From an uncultured Micrococcaceae bacterium (GTDB taxonomy: Bacteria; Actinomycetota; Actinomycetes; Actinomycetales; Micrococcaceae), in NCBI GenBank assembly GCA_937896705.1, contig CALBOC010000237.1:1-31538 (forward strand): 31,538 bases of DNA, in the 5' to 3' direction. A program made the position numbers and the translations under genes. How positions within the stretch are numbered: the stretch's first letter is position 1; every line of letters begins with the position of its first letter. The notes under the pieces are model-generated. The model ran no database searches. It saw only the letters and a program-made list of their open reading frames with translations, and was not told the origin of the DNA. This document shows positions 9,053 through 16,559 of the stretch, one piece after another.

Positions 9053-11041
9053 GTGCAGCTGTTTTCAAAAGTTCTTATTGCCAATCGCGGAGAAATCGCG
9101 ATCCGCATCGCCAAGACACTCCATGATCTTGGCATCCGTTCCGTGGCCATCTACTCCGATGCAGACCAAGATGCCGCCCACGTGCGATTCGCTGATGAAG
9201 CTCGGCGACTTGGAACGACCTCTGCAGAGTCATATCTGAATCCACAAGCCGTCGTCGATGCAGCGATTGCTACCGGGGCCGAAGCCATCCACCCCGGATA
9301 TGGATTCCTTTCCGAAAACGTCGAGTTAGCTCGGGCATGTCAGCAAGCTGGCGTAATCTTTATTGGTCCGGCTGAACACGCGTTGGAGGTCATGGGTGAC
9401 AAAATTCGCTCGAAAAACCATGTGGCCCAAGCCGGGGTGCCCATGGTCGATGGCGTCTCGGAAGCCGGCCTCACCGATGACCAACTCATCGAAGCAACCC
9501 GCCACATGACCTTTCCCATGCTTATTAAGCCTTCCGCCGGTGGCGGCGGTAAAGGGATGCATGTGGTCGAGACTCACGAGGATTTGCCCGGCCAGCTCGC
9601 AACAGCTCGTCGGGTCGCCAAGGCTGCCTTCGGTGATGACACGTTATTAATCGAACAGTTGGTCCGTTCGCCCCGTCATATCGAGGTGCAGATTCTGGCT
9701 GATACCCATGGCAAGGTGATTCATCTAGGTGAACGAGAATGTTCACTCCAGCGACGTCACCAGAAAATCATCGAAGAAGCGCCCTCGGTCCTGCTGACGC
9801 CCGAAACACGCGAACGCATCGGTCAGGCTGCAATTGATACGGCCAAATCGGTGGAATATGTCGGCGCCGGGACCGTCGAATTTCTCGTGTCCGATGCAGA
9901 GCCAGACAAGTTCTATTTCATGGAAATGAATACGCGCTTACAGGTCGAACACCCGGTCACCGAGGAAATTACTGGTATTGATCTGGTTGAAGAACAACTT
10001 CGCATCGCCGCAGGGGCTCCGCTGTCGTGGGATCAATCGCACGTGAACTTCACTGGGCACTCGATCGAGGCACGTGTCTATGCTGAGACCCCTGCTGCCG
10101 GTTTCATGCCATCTACCGGCACCGTCCAACACCTCGCAGAACCAGCCGGCACCGGGGTCCGAGTCGATTCAGGCTTACGCACCGGCACGGTCATTGGAAC
10201 AGAATTTGATCCGATGCTCGCCAAAGTTATTGCCACCGGAGATGACCGCAGTCAAGCGCTGGCCCGGTTAGACCAGGCCCTGGACGAGATGGTCGTCCTG
10301 GGGGTCAATACCAACCTGGAGTACTTACAGCACCTCATTCGAGACCCGGATGTTATCGCAGGCACCATGGATACGACGCTGGTCGAAGCACGACTGCCTG
10401 AGATGACCTTCGACGCACCCGATCAACGCCACGCCCAAATTGCAGCTCAGTTCATACATCATCAGCAGCAAGCTCCCAGCACGGCGTGGGCACACGATGG
10501 GTTCCGCCTCCATGCGGTCTCCCCCGTCACTTATCGGGTGGATTACGCTGCAGAAGACCCGTTGTGTATCGATGTCACCCTGGACCTGCAGGCCAAATTA
10601 TCGCCGCATCATGGCCCACACGACTACGTCTACCGCGATGCTAGCAATGTAGAAGTGGTAACGGTTGTTGCCGAACCACCCGGCGCGGCGGGCACCCGAG
10701 TGTGGTTAGCATCAAAAGACTTCACCGGCGCTGTCACGGTTTTAGATCACAAGGCACAAGTCCTGGATACGCTGGCAAATATGGACGCACTTCAACAGGG
10801 CGTTGACCCCCACGTTCGTGCACCGCTTCCCGGTACGGTGACCGCAGTGCACCTAACCGATGGCACAACAGTAGCCGCGGGCGATCCCGTGGTCACCATC
10901 GAAGCCATGAAGATGGAGCACCAACTTAAAGCACCGCTGGACGGCACCGTTTCTATTCACGTGACCGACGGGCAACAAGTCCGACTCGGTGAGAACATCT
11001 TAACTGTTACCGCTGCTCAGCCCATCGATGGCGAAGCCTAA
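9053..11041 (+). CDS. accA1: Biotin carboxylase/biotin carrier alpha subunit of acyl-CoA carboxylase
   Basis: This fused subunit carboxylates its own biotin using ATP and bicarbonate. The biotin carboxylase N domain opens with FSKVLIANRGEIAIRI. The ATP-grasp domain has IKPSAGGGGKGMHVV and EMNTRLQVEHPVTEE, and the C domain has HSIEARVYAE. A linker follows, then a C-terminal biotinyl domain with EAMKMEH, whose Lys (about residue 620 of 662) is the biotinylation site. The start is a GTG at 9053, giving the usual short leader before the ANRGE motif. A GTG at 9044, overlapping the upstream stop as GTGA, is an alternative three residues longer. Neither has a strong ribosome site, so translation is probably coupled to the beta subunit. 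A much longer upstream frame exists but only shadows the beta subunit. Confidence 0.92.
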   Translation: MQLFSKVLIANRGEIAIRIAKTLHDLGIRSVAIYSDADQDAAHVRFADEARRLGTTSAESYLNPQAVVDAAIATGAEAIHPGYGFLSENVELARACQQAGVIFIGPAEHALEVMGDKIRSKNHVAQAGVPMVDGVSEAGLTDDQLIEATRHMTFPMLIKPSAGGGGKGMHVVETHEDLPGQLATARRVAKAAFGDDTLLIEQLVRSPRHIEVQILADTHGKVIHLGERECSLQRRHQKIIEEAPSVLLTPETRERIGQAAIDTAKSVEYVGAGTVEFLVSDAEPDKFYFMEMNTRLQVEHPVTEEITGIDLVEEQLRIAAGAPLSWDQSHVNFTGHSIEARVYAETPAAGFMPSTGTVQHLAEPAGTGVRVDSGLRTGTVIGTEFDPMLAKVIATGDDRSQALARLDQALDEMVVLGVNTNLEYLQHLIRDPDVIAGTMDTTLVEARLPEMTFDAPDQRHAQIAAQFIHHQQQAPSTAWAHDGFRLHAVSPVTYRVDYAAEDPLCIDVTLDLQAKLSPHHGPHDYVYRDASNVEVVTVVAEPPGAAGTRVWLASKDFTGAVTVLDHKAQVLDTLANMDALQQGVDPHVRAPLPGTVTAVHLTDGTTVAAGDPVVTIEAMKMEHQLKAPLDGTVSIHVTDGQQVRLGENILTVTAAQPIDGEA

Positions 11042-11062
11042 CATCCCCACGAAAGGTTTGAC

Positions 11063-12202
11063 ATGTCACTAGATCACCTCCTGGATGACGAACAGCTCGC
11101 GCTCGTCGAAGGTGTCCGAGAATTCGCACAACAGGTTGTCGCACCGGTTGCAGCCCAACACGACCGAGACAAGAGTTTCCCCTACGAAGTCATTGCTCAA
11201 ATGGGCGAGCTGGGACTTTTTGGGTTGCCGGTCCCAGAAGAATATGGTGGCCAGGGTGGCGATTACTTCACTTTGTGCCTAGCGCTGGAGGAACTGGCGA
11301 AGGTCGACCAATCGGTCGCCATCACGCTCGAAGCCGGTGTGTCGTTGGGCATGATGCCGCTGGTGAAATTCGGCACCGAAGAACAAAAACAGCAATGGCT
11401 GCCAGATTTGTCAGCGGCAAAGACCTTAGCGGCGTTCGGCCTCACCGAACCCGGTGCCGGATCTGACGCCGGGGGCACCCAAACCCGGGCCACCCTGGAT
11501 AACGGGACCTGGACCATTAACGGCAATAAGGAGTTCATTACCAACTCCGGCACGGATATCACCTCCATGGTGACCGTCACCGCGGTGACCGGTCCCGACG
11601 AGATTTCCACGATTATCGTACCCACCGACACTCCTGGATTCACCGCCGAGCCGGCCTACGACAAGGTCGGATGGAACGCCTCTGATACGCATCCACTGAC
11701 CCTGGCTGACGTGCAGGTACCCGAAGCCAACTTGCTCGGTGCTCGGGGTCGCGGTTTCGCCAATTTCTTAGACATCCTGGATGAAGGGCGCGTCGCTATC
11801 GCTGCGCTGGCCACCGGTGCTGCGCAAGGGTGCGTGGATGAATCGGTTGCTTATGCTAAAACGCGCACGAGTTTTGGCCGTCCCATTGGCGATAACCAGG
11901 GTATCTCGTTCAAGATCGCGCGCATGCAATCTCGGGCGTATGCTGCGCGGGCAGCATACTATGCGGCGGCCAAGAAACTTGTTGCGGGCAAGCCGTTCAA
12001 AACCGAAGCGGCAATCGCCAAGATGGTCGCTTCAGAAGCTGCGATGGACAACGCCCGCGATGCCACGCAAGTCTTTGGTGGGTATGGATTCATGAATGAA
12101 TCTCTGGTGGCACGCCACTACCGAGATTCCAAGATCTTAGAAATTGGAGAAGGCACCACCGAGGTCCAACTCATGTTGATCGCCCGTTCTCTAGGCCTTT
12201 AG
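11063..12202 (+). CDS. Acyl-CoA dehydrogenase (probable isovaleryl-CoA dehydrogenase)
   Basis: This FAD flavoenzyme oxidises an acyl-CoA to the 2,3-enoyl-CoA, passing electrons to ETF. The N-terminal helical domain is followed by FGLTEPGAGSDAGG (flavin contact), the beta domain, and a C-terminal helical domain with DEGRVAIAALATGAAQG and QVFGGYGFMNE. The Glu in IGEGTTEVQ (residue 363 of 379) is at the catalytic position of short- and medium-chain dehydrogenases. Classical isovaleryl-CoA dehydrogenases have a small residue there and use a Glu in another helix. The isovaleryl call therefore rests on gene order (FadE19 position), not on active-site type. GAAAGG precedes the ATG, 21 nt after the alpha-subunit gene. 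Confidence 0.85.
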   Translation: MSLDHLLDDEQLALVEGVREFAQQVVAPVAAQHDRDKSFPYEVIAQMGELGLFGLPVPEEYGGQGGDYFTLCLALEELAKVDQSVAITLEAGVSLGMMPLVKFGTEEQKQQWLPDLSAAKTLAAFGLTEPGAGSDAGGTQTRATLDNGTWTINGNKEFITNSGTDITSMVTVTAVTGPDEISTIIVPTDTPGFTAEPAYDKVGWNASDTHPLTLADVQVPEANLLGARGRGFANFLDILDEGRVAIAALATGAAQGCVDESVAYAKTRTSFGRPIGDNQGISFKIARMQSRAYAARAAYYAAAKKLVAGKPFKTEAAIAKMVASEAAMDNARDATQVFGGYGFMNESLVARHYRDSKILEIGEGTTEVQLMLIARSLGL

Positions 12203-12209
12203 GAGTCTC

Positions 12210-12710
12210 ATGTCTGAAGCACCCCGCATTATTCAACAACGCGGTCTCTACTACGATGAAATTGAAGTCGGTGCCGTTTATCAGCACGCACCGGGCCGGA
12301 CCGTGACAGAAGCAGACAACGTGGTCTTTACCACCTTGACGATGAACACCCAGTCGCTGCATTTAGATGCCCACTGGTCGGCACAACAAGAATTCGGCCG
12401 CCCACTAGTCAATTCTATGTTCACGTTGTCAACGATCGTCGGCGCATCAGTGGCCCAGTTAACCCAGGGCACTATTGTGGCGAATCTCGGTTTTGAAACC
12501 GTCAACTTTCCCAAGCCGCTTTATCATGGGGACACGCTGTACACCGAGACCGAGATTATCGACAAGCGGTTGTCCTCGTCGCGACCGGGTCAGGGGATCC
12601 TTAAGTTCCGCCACATTGGTCGCAACCAGCACGGTGATGTCGTAGCCGAATGTGTGCGATCAACCTTGCTCTGGGAATCTGAAGCCCACCACCGGAAGGC
12701 CTCAGCATGA
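12210..12710 (+). CDS. MaoC-type hydratase (probable 3-methylglutaconyl-CoA hydratase)
   Basis: This is a hot-dog fold MaoC-family (R)-specific enoyl-CoA hydratase of 166 residues. N-terminal YYDEIEVGAVYQH and GRTVTEADNVVFT are family hallmarks: the Asp and Asn of this region and the HLDAHWSAQ segment form the usual catalytic area. AGGAG lies 4 nt before the ATG, 7 nt after the dehydrogenase stop. The stop overlaps the CitE-like gene as ATGA. The M. tuberculosis homologue by position (Rv2499c) hydrates 3-methylglutaconyl-CoA and itaconyl-CoA to the (R)- and (S)-hydroxy products used by the neighbouring lyase. I infer the same role here, replacing the crotonase-type LiuC hydratase. Confidence 0.85.
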   Translation: MSEAPRIIQQRGLYYDEIEVGAVYQHAPGRTVTEADNVVFTTLTMNTQSLHLDAHWSAQQEFGRPLVNSMFTLSTIVGASVAQLTQGTIVANLGFETVNFPKPLYHGDTLYTETEIIDKRLSSSRPGQGILKFRHIGRNQHGDVVAECVRSTLLWESEAHHRKASA

Positions 12711-13561
12711 CATCTTTCGAACTTGGCCCGGCCATCTTATTTGTGCCGGCAGATCAACCAGAACGCTACGCCAAAGCGTATGAGCGTTCCGATGCGGTAA
12801 TCATCGACTTGGAAGATGCTGTTTCGCCCGATGATCGGCCAGCCGCCCGCGATGCACTGCGTGGGCATCTGGCGACCCTAGATTCCGACACCGCGGACCG
12901 AACCGTCGTGCGGGTCAATCCGGTGGATGAAGCTGATTTCACCCAGGATATGGCTGTTCTATCGGGTACCTCGCTACGGTATGTCATGGTGCCCAAGGTC
13001 GAAGACCCCAAAGACATTACCGCGGTGGCAGCAGCGCTGCCCGGTGTTGGGGTGATTGCCTTATGCGAAACGGCAGCCGGGGTCATGGTGGCCCATCAGC
13101 TGGCTAAACAGGACGCCGTTGTGGCTTTGATGTGGGGATCTGAAGATCTCATGGTCTCTACGGGTGGCTCGTCGTCCCGCTTTCTTGACGGAACATATCG
13201 TGACGTACCTAGGTTTGCTCGGGCCAATGTGCTGTTGGCCGCTGCTGCAGCGGGCAAGGGCAGCATCGACACTATTCATACGGATCTGTCCCCGACCGAC
13301 CAGTTTGTCCTTGAAAGCTACGATGCCGTTGCAAGTGGCTGGACGGCTAAAGCCTGTATTCATCCTGCTCAGGTGCCGGTCATCCGCCAGGCATATACCC
13401 CCACCGAAGAAGAGTTGGAATACGCTCAAGCGCTGTTGGCAGAAGTCCCCAAGCACGGCGGAGTCTTCCAATTCCGCGGCAGTATGGTTGACGGGCCACT
13501 CATCGCCCATGCTCGCACTGTCGTGACCAGAGCAGCAAAACTCGTAGACGAGCCACGATAA
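12707..13561 (+). CDS. CitE-like hydroxyacyl-CoA lyase (HMG-CoA/citramalyl-CoA lyase type)
   Basis: This is a Mg-dependent TIM-barrel lyase of the HpcH/HpaI-CitE family, 284 residues. FVPADQPER opens the barrel, then come IIDLEDAV, VVRVNP (substrate Arg69), VMVPKVE, ALCETAAG and GSEDL (Glu121 and Asp147 as metal ligands), and ACIHPAQ. It starts at an ATGA overlap with the MaoC gene and is the last gene of the operon. It lacks the other citrate-lyase subunits, so it is not citrate lyase itself. The positional equivalent Rv2498c in M. tuberculosis cleaves (R)-HMG-CoA to acetoacetate and acetyl-CoA, and also (S)-citramalyl-CoA. That activity would complete leucine degradation here. Function is assigned by motif plus synteny. 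Confidence 0.85.
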   Translation: MTSFELGPAILFVPADQPERYAKAYERSDAVIIDLEDAVSPDDRPAARDALRGHLATLDSDTADRTVVRVNPVDEADFTQDMAVLSGTSLRYVMVPKVEDPKDITAVAAALPGVGVIALCETAAGVMVAHQLAKQDAVVALMWGSEDLMVSTGGSSSRFLDGTYRDVPRFARANVLLAAAAAGKGSIDTIHTDLSPTDQFVLESYDAVASGWTAKACIHPAQVPVIRQAYTPTEEELEYAQALLAEVPKHGGVFQFRGSMVDGPLIAHARTVVTRAAKLVDEPR

Positions 13562-13573
13562 GCAGGGCCTGGG

Positions 13574-14023
13574 CTAGTAGGACGTCCGGGTGTGCTCGAG
13601 TTGTTTCAACAGTGCATCAAGGATCGGGCGATCTGCTGGGATCCATTTCAAGGCATGCAATTCCGAGGCCTTGAGCTCAACCCATTCCAGCCGATCGTGT
13701 TCAATCAGCGGCTTTGGCTGCCCTGCTGTAATGACTGCCGTGTAAACCTGCATATTCATGCCGTTGTCGAGCGGCCAGCCCTCCTGTGCAGGGGCAACCA
13801 CCAGATCCTGGATCACAATTTCCACGCCTAGTTCTTCGGACACCTCACGACACAGCCCAGCTTCACATGATTCGTGCTCTTCTACTTTGCCCCCGGGAAA
13901 TTCCCAAAAACCCGCCAAGGATTTGGGCGCCTTTCGCCGAGCTGCAAGTAACTTGGTTGGGTGGTGCGCACTGTCTAGGATGGCGGCACCGACCACGAGG
14001 GGTCGCGACGATGAATGTTGCAT
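13574..14023 (-). CDS. NUDIX hydrolase, MutT-like (8-oxo-dGTP diphosphatase type)
   Basis: This small NUDIX hydrolase is 149 residues from the chosen start. A perfect NUDIX box, G-x5-E-x7-R-E-U-x-E-E-x-G-U, occupies residues 45-67 (GGKVEEHESCEAGLCREVSE onward), with GFWEFPGG in front as in MutT. It probably hydrolyses oxidised nucleotides such as 8-oxo-dGTP. The ATG at 14023 is chosen because the preceding codons do not look like the family and no start shows a ribosome site. TAGGCT lies 7 nt before this ATG, as expected for a leaderless transcript. A GTG at 14068 is the alternative. The gene converges with the CitE-like gene across 12 nt. Confidence 0.85.
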   Translation of the reverse strand: MQHSSSRPLVVGAAILDSAHHPTKLLAARRKAPKSLAGFWEFPGGKVEEHESCEAGLCREVSEELGVEIVIQDLVVAPAQEGWPLDNGMNMQVYTAVITAGQPKPLIEHDRLEWVELKASELHALKWIPADRPILDALLKQLEHTRTSY

Positions 14024-14121
14024 GCTTGATAGCCTAGCTGGTAGCACCTCGAGGGCTCGTGATGTCACGTAGCGCGCTACTGTGGCCTCTCACCGCATCT
14101 CAGATTAGACATACTTCAGAT

Positions 14122-14150
14122 TTGAAATACTTTTCCAACCTGGCTACACT
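14122..14150 (+). promoter_or_regulatory. Sigma-70-type promoter of the LLM-FMN reductase-MarR cassette
   Basis: TTGAAA (14122-14127) and TACACT (14145-14150) are separated by exactly 17 nt, close to the housekeeping consensus. The predicted transcription start is near 14157, giving a leader of about 40 nt before the ATG at 14198. A TCAGATT repeat occurs at 14100 and 14116, overlapping or just upstream of the -35. Confidence 0.7.
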
Positions 14151-14152
14151 AG

Positions 14153-14160
14153 AACTAGTT
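14153..14160. promoter_or_regulatory. Palindrome at the predicted transcription start, candidate MarR site
   Basis: AACTAGTT is a perfect 8-bp palindrome immediately after the -10 hexamer and over the predicted start of transcription. A repressor bound here would block the promoter. The MarR gene at the end of the operon is the natural candidate. Confidence 0.35.
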
Positions 14161-14197
14161 AATCTTTGAATTGTTATCAGTGAGTTGGAGAAAATCA

Positions 14198-15358
14198 ATG
14201 CAGTTCGGCATATTTACTATTGGTGATGTCACCCCTGACCCCCATACCGGCAAGGCTCCTACCGAGCACCAACGGATCATGGACACGGTAAAGATCGCTA
14301 AGCATGCCGAGCAGGCCGGTTTTGAAGTCTTTGCTACGGGACAGCACCATAACCCGCCTTTTGTGGCCCCGGGCAACCCACCGGTGTTATTGTCCTATCT
14401 CGCTGCTCAGACCCAAAACTTGATCCTTTCGACCGCTACCACGCTTATCACGACGATGGATCCGGTGCGCTTAGCTGAGGACTACGCTTACCTACAGCAC
14501 CTATCGGGGGGTCGAGTCGACCTGGCTATGGGGCGCGGGAACACCGGCCCGGTCTATCCCTGGTTTGGTAAAGATATCCGCCAAGGCATCCCGTTGGCAG
14601 TCGAAAACTACAATCTGCTATACCGCTTATGGCGCGAAGAAGAAGTGGACTGGGAAGGTCGCTTCCGCACTCCCTTGCAGCAGTTCACCGCTACCCCGCG
14701 CCCACTCGACGACGTACCACCCTTTGTCTGGCACGGATCCATTCGGTCCCCAGAAATCGCCGAGCAAGCCGCGTATTATGGTGACGGGTTTTTCCATAAC
14801 AATATTTTCTGGAATAAAGAACACGTGATCCAGATGGTGCAGCTTTATCGTCAACGCTATGAATATTATGGGCACGGCAAGGCGCATCAGGCCTACGTTG
14901 CCCTGGGTGGTCAGGCCTTCATGCGCGAAAAATCGCAGGATGCCTGGAACGAATTCCGGCCATATTTCGATAACGCGCCCGTATACGGTCACGGTCCCAC
15001 GATGGAAGACTTCACCAAGATGACTCCGCTAACGGTAGGATCGCCGCAGCAAGTCATCGAACGAACTCTAGAGTTTCGCGACTGGGTGGGCGACTATCAG
15101 CGACAGATGTTTTTGATTGACCATGCTGGTCTCCCCACGAAGACGGTCTTGGAACAAATCGATCTCTTTGGTGACAAGGTGCTGCCCGTATTGCGAGAGG
15201 AATTTGCCAAGAATCGTCCAGCTGATGTGCCAAATGCCCCAACCCACGAATTCTTAAAGAATCGCCACGCTGCGGGCAAAGCCCCAATTGCCGGTGGGGG
15301 CGAGGGATCTCAAGCCCACGCCGATCGAGACAAGGCCAAAGCAAACGAACCGAAATAG
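14198..15358 (+). CDS. LLM class flavin-dependent oxidoreductase (CE1758-type)
   Basis: This is a luciferase-like flavin monooxygenase of 386 residues with the (beta/alpha)8 fold, using FMNH2 supplied by a partner reductase. It begins MQFGIFTIGDVTPDPHTG. The flavin and substrate region includes FEVFATGQHH and a typical LLM segment, GGRVDLAMGRGN. The ATG at 14198 is preceded by GGAG at 7 nt; an in-frame TTG 27 nt upstream has none. The last 30 or so residues are polar and low in complexity (Gly/Ala/Lys/Asp-rich) and probably disordered. The pairing with an FMN reductase 47 nt downstream matches the CE1758/CE1759 pair of Corynebacterium efficiens. The substrate of that family is not known to me. 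Confidence 0.88.
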   Translation: MQFGIFTIGDVTPDPHTGKAPTEHQRIMDTVKIAKHAEQAGFEVFATGQHHNPPFVAPGNPPVLLSYLAAQTQNLILSTATTLITTMDPVRLAEDYAYLQHLSGGRVDLAMGRGNTGPVYPWFGKDIRQGIPLAVENYNLLYRLWREEEVDWEGRFRTPLQQFTATPRPLDDVPPFVWHGSIRSPEIAEQAAYYGDGFFHNNIFWNKEHVIQMVQLYRQRYEYYGHGKAHQAYVALGGQAFMREKSQDAWNEFRPYFDNAPVYGHGPTMEDFTKMTPLTVGSPQQVIERTLEFRDWVGDYQRQMFLIDHAGLPTKTVLEQIDLFGDKVLPVLREEFAKNRPADVPNAPTHEFLKNRHAAGKAPIAGGGEGSQAHADRDKAKANEPK

Positions 15359-15405
15359 CCAGCGGTTGACACCGAGTATACTTACCCTCTGGGAGCATAA
15401 AGATC

Positions 15406-16104
15406 ATGGATACAGCATTCGAATCGACGGATCCGTTCACTCCGGATACCCGTCATATTGCAGTGGTTGCTGCGGGTCTTAGCGATCCAAGTTCGACCAG
15501 CATGCTGGCGAAACAACTCAGCGAAGCGACAGCTGACGCGTTAGCCCAAGAGGGCTATCGTCCAGTCGTGCACCATTTCGAATTACGCGAGGTCGCCACC
15601 GATATCGCGGAATCGCTGGTGACATTTAGCAGATCCGAAAAGCTCTCGGAGATGACCGCAGAAGTTGAGCAAGCTGACGCAATCATCACGGTTTCGCCGG
15701 TGTTCAAGGCGTCCTATTCGGGCTTATTCAAGTCCTTTTGGGATCTCATTGATAGTGACGCTCTTCGAGGTGTGCCTGTTCAACTGGGGGCAACCGGTGG
15801 TAGTCCCCGCCATTCACTGGTCATTGATAATGCTATGCGCCCGCTCTTTTCGTACTTGCGCATGCGTGTCATGCCCGTGGGCGTCTATGCGGCCACCGAA
15901 GACTGGGGCGCTGCTGACACTTCTCGAGGGTCCCATGACTCTGAGTCGAATGCGGCTTACCTCAGTCGGCGTATTACCCAGGCTGGTCAAGATCTTGCCG
16001 AGGTAACCGCCAGATTTGACCCGCGGCCGCGTCGTGCGCCCTCACAGCCCAAAAAATTAGAGGTGACTCCATTTGACCAACTCCTTCATGGAACTGACGA
16101 ATGA
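15406..16104 (+). CDS. FMN reductase of the CE1759 family (LLM partner)
   Basis: This NAD(P)H-dependent FMN reductase has the flavodoxin fold and is 232 residues long. The N-terminal strand and phosphate loop are IAVVAAGLSDPSSTSMLA. SPVFKASYSGLFKSFWDLID is the characteristic flavin-binding segment of SsuE-like reductases, and LGATGGSPRH continues the site. It presumably supplies FMNH2 to the LLM monooxygenase just upstream. GGGAG lies 10 nt before the ATG. The C-terminal tail after about residue 200 is basic and proline-rich. Its 3' end overlaps the MarR gene by 32 nt. The pairing and family call are confident; the substrate of the pair is unknown. Confidence 0.88.
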   Translation: MDTAFESTDPFTPDTRHIAVVAAGLSDPSSTSMLAKQLSEATADALAQEGYRPVVHHFELREVATDIAESLVTFSRSEKLSEMTAEVEQADAIITVSPVFKASYSGLFKSFWDLIDSDALRGVPVQLGATGGSPRHSLVIDNAMRPLFSYLRMRVMPVGVYAATEDWGAADTSRGSHDSESNAAYLSRRITQAGQDLAEVTARFDPRPRRAPSQPKKLEVTPFDQLLHGTDE

Positions 16105-16558
16105 TCAACTACAGCAACCACTCGGACCAGCGTTCCGGATGTATTTTGAAACCACCGCGCGCTTATTGGACCGGTTAGAGAAACGCCTCAAACAACAGGT
16201 CGGCCTGACCTTGAGTGAGTACAACACCTTGTTATTACTGTCCGAAGCGCCCAATGGGCAAATGCGGATGGGCCAACTTGCAGAAGCGATTGTCTTTTCC
16301 CCATCTCGTCTGACATATCAAGTTAAAATCATGACCGACCGAGGCTTAGTGAACAGAGTTAAATGTCCCGAAGACGGCAGGGCCTGGCAGGCTGAATTAA
16401 CCTCGGAGGGCCGCACGCTGTTCCGTCGCGCATCGGTCATCCACGCCAAGGGTGTCAAAGAGCTGTTCACCGATGTGGTATCAGAAAAACAGCTGAGCCA
16501 GCTGCATCATATATTTTCCCAAGTATCACAAAATCTGGATGAAGTACCCGAGAATTAA
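16073..16558 (+). CDS. MarR-family transcriptional regulator
   Basis: This winged helix-turn-helix protein has 161 residues. Helices and wing span about residues 30-110: LTLSEYNTLLLLSEAPNG, MRMGQLAEAIVFSPSRLTYQ (recognition helix) and the wing DRGLVNRVKCPEDGRAW, whose DGRA is a family signature. The start is a TTG at 16073 with GAGGTGA upstream. The first ATG (16088) has no ribosome site. The gene overlaps the FMN reductase end and is co-transcribed with it, so it probably autoregulates the cassette, perhaps at 14153-14160. The lone Cys in KCPEDGRA near the wing could be redox-sensitive, but that is speculation. It converges with the SseB-family gene with 1 nt between the stops. Confidence 0.88.
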   Translation: MTNSFMELTNDQLQQPLGPAFRMYFETTARLLDRLEKRLKQQVGLTLSEYNTLLLLSEAPNGQMRMGQLAEAIVFSPSRLTYQVKIMTDRGLVNRVKCPEDGRAWQAELTSEGRTLFRRASVIHAKGVKELFTDVVSEKQLSQLHHIFSQVSQNLDEVPEN

Positions 16559-16559
16559 C

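Noticed and set aside
12707..13561. Citrate lyase beta subunit (CitE) in the strict sense
   Set aside because: No citD, citF, citC or citX neighbours; the MaoC and carboxylase context points to a stand-alone hydroxyacyl-CoA lyase.
15366..15382. TTGACA and TATACT upstream of the FMN reductase as a promoter
   Set aside because: The two hexamers are only 5 nt apart, incompatible with a sigma-70 promoter, and the gene is well placed for co-transcription with the LLM gene.
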